From NCBI RefSeq assembly GCF_014639435.1, contig NZ_BMFZ01000004.1, forward strand, positions 144,539-208,538: 64,000 nt of DNA, given 5' to 3'. The stretch is from Hafnia psychrotolerans. Lineage in GTDB: Bacteria; Pseudomonadota; Gammaproteobacteria; Enterobacterales; Enterobacteriaceae. The notes under the pieces are model-generated. The model saw only the letters and a program-made list of their open reading frames with translations. It was not told where the DNA came from and searched no databases. This document shows positions 41,689 to 49,386 of the stretch, piece after piece (the stretch's first letter is position 1; each line of letters begins with the position of its first letter). The position numbers and the translations under genes are program-made.

Positions 41689-44403
41689 TCACTGCCAGCC
41701 GTAGCGACGCACGAACCAGCCTTTGACGCACTGGGTCAGCACCATGTAACCGGCCAGAATGGCGATTAACCATGGGAAATAGCTGAGCGGCAGAGCCTGC
41801 AATTGCAGGAATCCGGCCACCGGCGAGTAGATAAGCCCAATACCGACAATAACCACCATCAGGGTCATGAGACACAGCGGCCACGAAGCGCGGCTTTGGA
41901 AGAACGGCACTTTACGGGTGCGGATCATATGCACAATCAGCGTCTGCGACAGCAACCCTTCAATAAACCAACCGGACTGGAACAATGTCTGCATTTCCGG
42001 CGTATTGGCCTTAAAGACCCACCACATCAGGCTGAAGGTCAGAATGTCGAACACCGAGCTTATCGGCCCGAAGAACACCATAAAGCGACCGATATCGCCC
42101 GCATTCCAGCGCTGCGGTTTTGCCAGTTGCTCTTCATCGACGTTATCAAACGGGATCGCCACCTGGGACACATCGTAAATCAGGTTCTGAATTAACAGAT
42201 GCAGCGGCAACATTGGCAGGAACGGCAGGAAGGCGCTGGCCACCAGCACACTGAAGACGTTACCAAAGTTGGAGCTGGCTGTCATTTTTATGTATTTCAA
42301 CATGTTAGCAAAGGTTTTACGCCCTTCGGTAACGCCTTGCTCTAGCACCATCAGGCTCTTTTCCAGCAGGATAATATCGGCCGCTTCCTTGGCGATATCC
42401 ACGGCAGAATCCACTGAAATACCGATGTCTGCTGCGCGCAGCGCTGGCGCATCATTGATACCGTCACCCATGAAACCCACCACGTGACCTTCACCGCGTA
42501 GCACGCGCACAATGCGCTCTTTGTGCATCGGCGTGAGTTTGGCAAATACCGTCGTGGTTTCGGCGGCGGCCAACAGTTGGATGTCATCCATAACCTCGAT
42601 GTCGCTGCCGAGCAAAATGTGATCAACATGCAGGCCCACGTCTTTACAGACTTTACGCGCCACCAGCGGGTTATCACCGGTGAGGATTTTCACCGTCACG
42701 CCTTTGTTTTTCAACGCTTGCAGCGCCGGTGCGGTGCTCTCTTTTGGCGGATCAAGGAACGCAATGTAACCGGCCAGAATCAAGCTGGATTCGTCATTGA
42801 CACCGTAACCCTGGGTACGCGACGGCATCACTTTATGCGCCACCGCCACGACCCGCAGTCCTTGCTGGTTTAGGTCATCGGTGATGCGGCGAATGCGCGC
42901 CAGCAGCAGATCGGTCAGTGGAACAATCTCACCGTTGAGCTGTACCAGCGTAGAGATTGACAACATCTCTTCCAGCGCCCCTTTGCATATCAGGCGGTGG
43001 TTATCGGCATTTTCAGACACCACCACGGACATCCGACGACGATCGAAATCAAACGGGATCTCATCCACTTTGCGCCAGTTTCCGGCGTTGGTCATCTCGG
43101 CGGACTCAAGCACCGCCACGTCGAGCAGGTTTTTCAGGCCGGTCTGATAATGGCTGTTAAGCCATGCCAGATGCAGCACCTCGGTACTGGTTTCTCCAAG
43201 GACGTCGGTATGACGCTCGAGGACAATTTTATCCTGGGTCAGAGTGCCGGTTTTGTCGGTACAGAGAATATCCATCGCGCCGAAGTTCTGAATCGCATCC
43301 AGACGTTTGACGATCACTTTCTGCTTCGACAGTTTCACCGCGCCTTTCGCCAGTGTAGAGGTGACGATCATCGGCAGCATTTCCGGCGTCAAGCCGACCG
43401 CCACGGAGAGCGCAAATAGCGCCGCCTCCCACCAATCGCCCTTAGTAAAACCGTTGATCACCAGCACGATGGGCGTCATCACTATCATAAAGCGGATCAA
43501 TAACCAGCTGACTTTACTGATCCCTGCCTGGAAGGCATTAGGTTGTGTCTCTTCCTGCGTGACCCGTTCAGCCAACTGACCAAACCAGGTTTCACCGCCG
43601 GTAGCGATGACGATAGCCATCGCCGTGCCGCTGACGACGTTGGTCCCCATAAAGCACAGCGTATCCTGCTCCAGTGGATCGCAATCCACCGGCATCCGGC
43701 TGTTGGCCTGCTTTTCGACCGGCAGAGATTCACCGGTCAGCGCCGCCTGACTGATAAACAAGTCTTTGGCAGAGAGAATACGTAAATCCGCTGGGATCAT
43801 GTCACCGGCGGAGAGTTTAATCAGGTCGCCTGGCACCAATTGGCTTATTGGTAGTTCTATGGTTTCGCTGCGACCGGTGTGGGCATCGCTGCGCAGCACG
43901 GTGGCCGTGTTACTGACCATGGCTTTCAGCGTATCAGCAGCGCGGTTAGAGCGTGCTTCCTGAATGAAGTGCATCAGGGTGGAGATCAACACCATCGCAC
44001 CAATCACCAATGCGCCGGTGAGATCGTCAGTGGCATAGGAAACCAGCCCCAGTAAGGTCAGCAACAGGTTGAATGGATTACGGTAGCAGTGCCACAAGTG
44101 CAACCACCATGGCGCAGGCTGTTGATCGTGGGTCTGATTCGGCCCGATGCGTTCGCGGATGGCGTCGGCCTCCTGCCCGGTCAGCCCTTCAGGATGGCTG
44201 CCAAATTGCAGGAAGAGGCTATCTTCGGTGGCTCGGGCGCACTGCATGCTATGCGCGGCAATGCTGGCAGGTACTTCCGGCATTTTGCTGCCATTGACGC
44301 TTTCCTGGATAGAATCACCCAGCATAGGATCACGACGAACCAGACGACGCGGTAAGTTACGGCTAAGTGCATCAAGCAGCCGTTGAGTTAGGTTTTTGAG
44401 CAT
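41689..44403 (-). CDS. mgtA: Mg2+-transporting P-type ATPase MgtA
   Basis: P3B-type ATPase importing Mg2+. It has 904 residues from the ATG at 44403 (MLKNLTQRLLDAL), which is preceded by AAAGAG; an upstream ATG at 44427 is less likely. P-type landmarks are intact: TGES, the phosphorylated Asp in CTDKTGTL, KGALEEML nucleotide-site region, TGDNPLVARKV and MGDGINDAPALRAADIG. The membrane end NLIYDVSQVAIPFDNVD is conserved. Expression is probably controlled by PhoP and by the mgtL leader. Confidence 0.96.
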   Translation of the reverse strand: MLKNLTQRLLDALSRNLPRRLVRRDPMLGDSIQESVNGSKMPEVPASIAAHSMQCARATEDSLFLQFGSHPEGLTGQEADAIRERIGPNQTHDQQPAPWWLHLWHCYRNPFNLLLTLLGLVSYATDDLTGALVIGAMVLISTLMHFIQEARSNRAADTLKAMVSNTATVLRSDAHTGRSETIELPISQLVPGDLIKLSAGDMIPADLRILSAKDLFISQAALTGESLPVEKQANSRMPVDCDPLEQDTLCFMGTNVVSGTAMAIVIATGGETWFGQLAERVTQEETQPNAFQAGISKVSWLLIRFMIVMTPIVLVINGFTKGDWWEAALFALSVAVGLTPEMLPMIVTSTLAKGAVKLSKQKVIVKRLDAIQNFGAMDILCTDKTGTLTQDKIVLERHTDVLGETSTEVLHLAWLNSHYQTGLKNLLDVAVLESAEMTNAGNWRKVDEIPFDFDRRRMSVVVSENADNHRLICKGALEEMLSISTLVQLNGEIVPLTDLLLARIRRITDDLNQQGLRVVAVAHKVMPSRTQGYGVNDESSLILAGYIAFLDPPKESTAPALQALKNKGVTVKILTGDNPLVARKVCKDVGLHVDHILLGSDIEVMDDIQLLAAAETTTVFAKLTPMHKERIVRVLRGEGHVVGFMGDGINDAPALRAADIGISVDSAVDIAKEAADIILLEKSLMVLEQGVTEGRKTFANMLKYIKMTASSNFGNVFSVLVASAFLPFLPMLPLHLLIQNLIYDVSQVAIPFDNVDEEQLAKPQRWNAGDIGRFMVFFGPISSVFDILTFSLMWWVFKANTPEMQTLFQSGWFIEGLLSQTLIVHMIRTRKVPFFQSRASWPLCLMTLMVVIVGIGLIYSPVAGFLQLQALPLSYFPWLIAILAGYMVLTQCVKGWFVRRYGWQ

Positions 44404-44689
44404 GATTCGACTCTTTGTTGCGTCCACGGCTAAACAGCCACAGACATGGCAAAAGAATGCCCTTCATATTTCACGCTGCAACTGTGTTGGCTTGCCTTGC
44501 TTACCCCTGTCACTGAGTTAATTAAGATCCAGAGGGTTCGCTCGGTTGCCGCTTGGCTGCAACGAGAACTATTTTGGGTAAAAAATAATGAGGTGGACGA
44601 CAAAGATCGAGCGCCACCGCTTACCATTGATTGCTTTTTAAGCGTTAGTATCACGGCAAGCAGTAGCGAAAAGGCGAGTGCTTACCGGA
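44404..44689 (-). promoter_or_regulatory. mgtA 5' leader after mgtL
   Basis: 286 nt of untranslated leader between the mgtL stop and mgtA, comparable to the long Mg2+-sensing mgtA leader in Salmonella. An ORF at 44430-44654 has no family and is probably not real. I did not fold the RNA, so alternative stem-loops are not claimed. Confidence 0.65.
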
Positions 44690-44725
44690 TCACAACGGAC
44701 CGACTAAAGTGGGGTCAGGTTCCAT
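44690..44725 (-). CDS. mgtL: MgtL leader peptide
   Basis: An 11-codon ORF in the mgtA 5' leader, Met-Glu-Pro-Asp-Pro-Thr-Leu-Val-Gly-Pro-Leu then TGA, preceded by a strong GGAGGTG site 8 bp before the ATG. The first six residues equal those of E. coli/Salmonella MgtL (MEPDPT...), whose Pro/acidic codons stall or destabilise ribosomes at low Mg2+ and so favour read-through into mgtA. It is shorter than MgtL (17 aa) and lacks the basic tail. Confidence 0.85.
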   Translation of the reverse strand: MEPDPTLVGPL

Positions 44726-44838
44726 CAGGTTTTCACCTCCGGTAAGGAACGTTTAGGAAATTGTAACCTTCAAGCATTACAATCTTTCGGGTAGGCGTAC
44801 AAGACAAAGAGAATATCCTGCAGGTATTCGCCGCGTGC

Positions 44839-44873
44839 AGTGTACGCTGGTCAACTGCAACCAAACATAAACC
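44839..44873 (-). promoter_or_regulatory. PhoP box and promoter of the mgtL-mgtA transcript
   Basis: On the minus strand GGTTTA-TGTTT-GGTTGC (44873-44857) matches the PhoP direct repeat (T/G)GTTTA-N5-(T/G)GTTTA with two mismatches in the second half. It is 12 bp upstream of a -10-like TACACT (44844-44839), the normal PhoP-dependent architecture. Confidence 0.72.
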
Positions 44874-44900
44874 TGAACCATCATTCGCTATAAAATAACC

Positions 44901-45851
44901 ATGCAAAATCGCCTGACCATTAATGATATTGCCCGCCTGAGCGGTGTCGGAAAATCCACGGTTTCCCGCGTTTTGAATAACGAAGGCAACGTCAGCCCGC
45001 AAACCCGTGAACGGGTGTTGCAGGTGATTGAACAACAGCATTTCAGTCCGTCGAAATCGGCGCGGGCCATGCGCGGGTTCAGCGACAAAATTGTGGCGAT
45101 CATCGTGTCGCGTCTCGACTCTCCTTCGGAAAATCTGGCCGTACGCGCCATGTTGCCGCTGTTTTATCAGCAAGGGTATGACCCGATTGTGCTGGAAAGT
45201 CAGTTCAGCGCAGAGCGCGTGAAAGAGCATTTGCAGGTGCTGAAACAGCGCAATATCGATGGCATTGTGCTGTTTGGTTTCACCGGACTTTCAGCCCAAA
45301 TGCTGACGCCCTGGCAGGATAAAATGGTGGTGCTGGCACGCGATATGCTGGGGCTATCTTCGGTGTGTTATGACGATGCGGGTGCGGTGCAGCTGCTGAT
45401 GCAAAAACTGCTGGCGCAGAACATACGGGAGATTGGCTTTATCGGTGTGTCGCCGCAGGACACCACCACCGGTCAGCGCCGCAGCGCAGCCTTCCGGACT
45501 TTTTGTAAAGAGCATGGCCTGACACCACACATTGCGCTGGGCGAACTGACCTATCAGAGCGGCTTCGACCTGATCCCGCAGTTGCTGAAAAATAATATTC
45601 AGGCCGTCGTCTGCGCGTCCGACACCATTGCCATCGGCGCACAAAAATACCTGCAACAGCAGCAAATCCGTGGCGTGCAGGTGTGCGGTATCGGCAACAA
45701 CCCGCTGCTGCATTTCCTGTTCCCGGAATCGTATTCCGTAGAGCTCGGCTATGGCGCGGGCGGCGAAGCAGCGGCGAAGCAACTGCTGGCGCAGCTCAGC
45801 GGTTCCACGACGGTGCGGCAGCTGATTATCCCCGGAAAGCTTGCTTTCTGA
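44901..45851 (+). CDS. treR: Trehalose operon repressor TreR
   Basis: LacI-family repressor of 316 residues, with DNA-binding domain LTINDIARLSGVGKSTVSRVLN and a ligand domain that binds trehalose 6-phosphate. It is followed by treB at 153 bp and divergent from mgtA, the E. coli order. It should bind the palindrome at 45917. Confidence 0.95.
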   Translation: MQNRLTINDIARLSGVGKSTVSRVLNNEGNVSPQTRERVLQVIEQQHFSPSKSARAMRGFSDKIVAIIVSRLDSPSENLAVRAMLPLFYQQGYDPIVLESQFSAERVKEHLQVLKQRNIDGIVLFGFTGLSAQMLTPWQDKMVVLARDMLGLSSVCYDDAGAVQLLMQKLLAQNIREIGFIGVSPQDTTTGQRRSAAFRTFCKEHGLTPHIALGELTYQSGFDLIPQLLKNNIQAVVCASDTIAIGAQKYLQQQQIRGVQVCGIGNNPLLHFLFPESYSVELGYGAGGEAAAKQLLAQLSGSTTVRQLIIPGKLAF

Positions 45852-45916
45852 ATCCCCCGCCTTTCTGACCTTTGACTTTCTAAAAAGCAGAAACTTTGTG
45901 ATCGTCCCGGCAAAAC

Positions 45917-45930
45917 CGGGAACGTTCCCG
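45917..45930. promoter_or_regulatory. TreR operator upstream of treB
   Basis: CGGGAACGTTCCCG is a perfect 14-bp palindrome, 74 bp before treB; a second half-site-like AAGTTCCC follows. Centred CG and the GGGAACGTTCCC core match LacI-family TreR sites. Confidence 0.8.
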
Positions 45931-46003
45931 GACAAGTTCCCACCGCCTTCGCTATGCTTGAACCGTACCCTACACTCTTACGCAAAATCACAGGCCACTT
46001 CCC

Positions 46004-47422
46004 ATGAGCAAAGTTAAGCAACAGGATGTTGATCAGCTGATCGCCCTCGTTGGCGGCAGCGACAATATCGCGATGGTGACTCACTGCATTACGCGTCTTC
46101 GTTTTGTCCTCAATGACCCGTCCAAAGCCGACCCGAAAGGTCTCGAAGCCCTGCCGATGGTCAAAGGCTGCTTCACCAACGCCGGTCAGTTCCAGGTGGT
46201 TATCGGGCCGGAAGTGGATGATTACTACAAAGTTCTGATCGCCAGCACCGGTAAAAGTGCGGCCGGAAAAGAACAGGCAAAAGTTGCCGCCCGCCAGAAT
46301 ATGAGCTGGTTTGAGCGCAGCATTTCTCACTTTGCGGAAATCTTTTTCCCGCTGTTACCGGCGCTGATCAGCGGCGGTTTAATTCTCGGTTTCCGCAATG
46401 TTATCGGCGAAATTCCGATGAGCGGCGGCCAGACGCTGGCGCAGATGCACCCGCTGTGGCAATCCATTTACGACTTCCTCTGGCTGCTTGGCGAAGCCGT
46501 GTTTATGTTCCTGCCGGTGGCGGTGTGCTGGTCGACGGTCAGAAAAATGGGCGGCACCGAAATCCTCGGGATTGTGCTTGGCATAACGCTGGTATCGCCG
46601 CAACTGATGAACTCCTACAACCTCGGGCAGCAAATCCCTGAAGTATGGAATTTCGGCTGGTTCACCATCGAAAAGGTCGGTTACCAGGCGCAGGTCATTC
46701 CTTCCGTTCTCGCCGGTATGGCGTTGGCGATGATCGAAAATGGCCTGAAGCGCATCGTGCCTAATTATCTGTATCTGGTGATTGTGCCCGTCAGTTCGCT
46801 GATTATTGCCGTATTCCTGGCGCATACGCTGATCGGGCCGTTTGGCCGCATGGTGGGTGACGGCGTGGCTTTCGCGGTGAAATTCATCATGACCGGCAGC
46901 CTCGCGCCAATCGGTGCCGCGCTGTTTGGTTTCCTCTATGCGCCACTGGTCATCACCGGCGTGCATCAGACCACCCTTGCCATCGACATGCAGATGGTGC
47001 AAAGCACCGGCGGAACCCCGGTGTGGCCGCTGATCGCCCTGTCCAATATTGCGCAAGCCGCTGCGGTCGTCGGCGTGATTATCGTCAGCCGCAAACATAA
47101 TGAGCGCGAGATCTCCGTGCCCGCAGCGATATCCGCGTTCCTCGGCGTAACAGAACCGGCTATGTACGGCATCAACCTGAAATACCGCTTCCCGATGCTG
47201 TGCGCGATGATTGGCTCGGCCGGTGCCGGCCTGATTTGCGGCCTGTTCCACGTCACGGCCAACGGCATCGGCGTCGGCGGCTTACCGGGTATTTTGTCCA
47301 TCAAACCGCAGTTCTGGAGTATTTACGCACTGGCCATGCTGGTGGCGATCGTGGTGCCGATTATCCTGACCGTGCTGGTTTATCAGCGGAAAGCCCGCCG
47401 GGGTGAACTGGCAGTGGTGTAA
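46004..47422 (+). CDS. treB: PTS trehalose-specific EIIBC, TreB
   Basis: Imports and phosphorylates trehalose to trehalose 6-phosphate. 472 residues: an N-terminal IIB domain with the phosphocysteine C28 in VTHCITRLRFVL, a linker, then a IIC membrane domain with FPLLPALISGGLILGF and AFLGVTEPAMYGINLKYRFP. There is no fused IIA domain, so it depends on the glucose IIA (Crr). treC follows at 22 bp. Confidence 0.96.
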   Translation: MSKVKQQDVDQLIALVGGSDNIAMVTHCITRLRFVLNDPSKADPKGLEALPMVKGCFTNAGQFQVVIGPEVDDYYKVLIASTGKSAAGKEQAKVAARQNMSWFERSISHFAEIFFPLLPALISGGLILGFRNVIGEIPMSGGQTLAQMHPLWQSIYDFLWLLGEAVFMFLPVAVCWSTVRKMGGTEILGIVLGITLVSPQLMNSYNLGQQIPEVWNFGWFTIEKVGYQAQVIPSVLAGMALAMIENGLKRIVPNYLYLVIVPVSSLIIAVFLAHTLIGPFGRMVGDGVAFAVKFIMTGSLAPIGAALFGFLYAPLVITGVHQTTLAIDMQMVQSTGGTPVWPLIALSNIAQAAAVVGVIIVSRKHNEREISVPAAISAFLGVTEPAMYGINLKYRFPMLCAMIGSAGAGLICGLFHVTANGIGVGGLPGILSIKPQFWSIYALAMLVAIVVPIILTVLVYQRKARRGELAVV

Positions 47423-47444
47423 GACATTCAAGAAGGAAAATGGA

Positions 47445-49088
47445 ATGAACAGCGAATTGCCGTGGTGGAAAAACGGCGTGATTTACCAGATTTATCCCAA
47501 GAGTTTTCAGGACACCACGGGCAGCGGCACCGGTGATATCAACGGCATCACACAGCGTCTGGATTATCTGAAAACCCTTGGCGTTGATGCGATATGGCTG
47601 ACGCCGATGTACCTGTCGCCGCAGATTGATAACGGCTACGATGTGGCCGATTACTGCGAGATTGACCCGGCTTACGGCACGCTCGAAGACTTTGAACGGC
47701 TGACTGCAGAAGCGCATCAGCGTGGGATCCGCATCGTGATGGATATGGTGTTTAATCATACCTCGACGCATCACGAGTGGTTCCGCCAGTCGCAGGATGC
47801 GGGCAGCCTGTTCCGGCCTTTCTATATCTGGCGTGATGGGGCAACGGAGGGCGGACCGCCGAATAACTGGCGCTCCAAATTCGGTGGCGGTGCCTGGCAG
47901 TGGCATGAAACCAGCGGCCAGTATTACCTGCATCTGTTCGCCACCGAGCAGGCCGATCTGAACTGGGAATACCCGCCGGTGCGTGAGGCGCTGAAAAAAG
48001 TCTGCAAGTTCTGGGCGGATAAGGGCGTCGACGGGCTGCGGCTGGACGTGATCAATCTGGTGTCGAAACAACAGGATTTCCCGACCGATGATGCAGGTGA
48101 TGGCCGGCGCTTTTATACCGACGGTCCGCGTATTCATGAGTTCTTACAGGAATTCAGCCGTGACGTATTTAAGCCGCTGGGGCTGATGACCGTCGGCGAA
48201 ATGTCTTCAACGAAGCTGGAGCATTGTCGCCGTTACGCCGCCAATGACGGCAGCGAACTGTCGATGACCTTTAACTTCCATCACCTGAAAGTCGATTATC
48301 CGAACGGCGAGAAATGGGCCGATGCGCCGCCGGATTTCGTGCAACTCAAGCAGATTTTCCGCGAGTGGCAGCAGGGAATGCACGGTCACGCCTGGAATGC
48401 GCTGTTCTGGTGTAATCACGATCAGCCGCGCATTGTGTCGCGCTTTGGCGATGAAGGCGCGCTGCGCACGACATCAGCTAAAATGCTAGCAATGGTGCTG
48501 CACGGTTTGCAGGGCACACCATATATTTATCAGGGCGAGGAAATCGGCATGACCAATCCGGGCTTTGAACATCTCGAACAATATCGCGATGTGGAAAGCC
48601 TGAATATGTTTGCCGAACTGAAAACTGACGGGCGCAGCAACGAAGAACTGTTGCGCATTCTGGCGAAGAAATCGCGGGACAACTCACGTACGCCGATGCA
48701 GTGGAATGCCGGGGAACAGGCCGGATTTACTTCCGGCACGCCGTGGATTTCCGTCAGCCACAACGCGCAGGACATCAATACCGAACAGGCACTGGCGGAT
48801 AAAGACTCGGTATTTTATCTGTATCAGCAACTGATCCGCCTGCGCAAAACGCTGCCGGTACTGACCGATGGCGATTATCAGGATTTGCTGCCGGAACATC
48901 CGCAGTTGTGGTGTTATACCCGTCAGGCGTCAGGCAAAACCTTGCGCGTGGTGGCAAACCTGAGCGGGCAGGAGCAGACACTTACGCTGGCAGAATTAGA
49001 TGGCAACACGCTGCTGAGTAATTACGCATCGCCTGCCATTTCCGGCACGCTTCGTCCGTACGAATGTCTCTGGCAACTCGCCGGATAG
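47445..49088 (+). CDS. treC: Trehalose-6-phosphate hydrolase TreC
   Basis: GH13 enzyme that splits trehalose 6-phosphate into glucose and glucose 6-phosphate. 547 residues from the ATG at 47445, preceded by AAGGAAAATGGA; the ORF extension upstream overlaps treB in another frame. Catalytic motifs are DMVFNHTS, GLRLDVINLV (nucleophile Asp), TVGEMSS (Glu) and CNHDQPR. It is last in treB-treC. Confidence 0.96.
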   Translation: MNSELPWWKNGVIYQIYPKSFQDTTGSGTGDINGITQRLDYLKTLGVDAIWLTPMYLSPQIDNGYDVADYCEIDPAYGTLEDFERLTAEAHQRGIRIVMDMVFNHTSTHHEWFRQSQDAGSLFRPFYIWRDGATEGGPPNNWRSKFGGGAWQWHETSGQYYLHLFATEQADLNWEYPPVREALKKVCKFWADKGVDGLRLDVINLVSKQQDFPTDDAGDGRRFYTDGPRIHEFLQEFSRDVFKPLGLMTVGEMSSTKLEHCRRYAANDGSELSMTFNFHHLKVDYPNGEKWADAPPDFVQLKQIFREWQQGMHGHAWNALFWCNHDQPRIVSRFGDEGALRTTSAKMLAMVLHGLQGTPYIYQGEEIGMTNPGFEHLEQYRDVESLNMFAELKTDGRSNEELLRILAKKSRDNSRTPMQWNAGEQAGFTSGTPWISVSHNAQDINTEQALADKDSVFYLYQQLIRLRKTLPVLTDGDYQDLLPEHPQLWCYTRQASGKTLRVVANLSGQEQTLTLAELDGNTLLSNYASPAISGTLRPYECLWQLAG

Positions 49089-49107
49089 TCTGAATTCCCC
49101 CTTTTGT

Positions 49108-49143
49108 CGGGTCGGTCACAGTCGTGGCTGACCCGTTTATTTT
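49108..49143 (+). terminator. treBC terminator
   Basis: 8-bp stem CGGGTCGG/CTGACCCG (one G-T pair) followed by TTTATTTT, 20 bp after treC. Confidence 0.85.
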
Positions 49144-49226
49144 GTATGCATCCCCTTATAAAACAACAGGCAAAATTCAGGCCAGAATTTACATTTGGTC
49201 ATCAATTCTTCCGCCGAAAAAATTCT

Positions 49227-49240
49227 TTGTTTCAGGTCAA
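49227..49240. promoter_or_regulatory. FNR-like site upstream of nrdD
   Basis: TTGTT-TCAG-GTCAA matches the FNR consensus TTGAT-N4-ATCAA at 8 of 10 positions, 147 bp before the nrdD start. Confidence 0.45.
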
Positions 49241-49268
49241 TAAAATGAGAATTAACGCTCGCGTAGAA

Positions 49269-49316
49269 CCTACATCTAGTGTGTATAGTACACACCTAAC
49301 CCAATATATAGCGGTT
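49269..49316. promoter_or_regulatory. Pair of NrdR boxes upstream of nrdDG
   Basis: Two boxes like ACACWATATATWGTGT, one over CTACATCTAGTGTGT and one over ACCCAATATATAGCGG, have centres about 30-31 bp apart (three helical turns), the NrdR arrangement. NrdR represses ribonucleotide reductase genes when dATP is high. Confidence 0.7.
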
Positions 49317-49386
49317 TACCGCAAATGCCACACAACCGGCCTGTAAGCCTTGTGGGGCGCGGGTTCCGCCCAAAAGGAGTATCATT

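Noticed and set aside
44430..44654. A 74-residue ORF in the mgtA leader
   Set aside because: No family and no good ribosome site; the leader is expected to be regulatory RNA with only mgtL translated.
46379..47251. A 290-codon antisense ORF opposite treB
   Set aside because: Codon-position shadow of treB; no family match or ribosome site, and treB itself is fully conserved.
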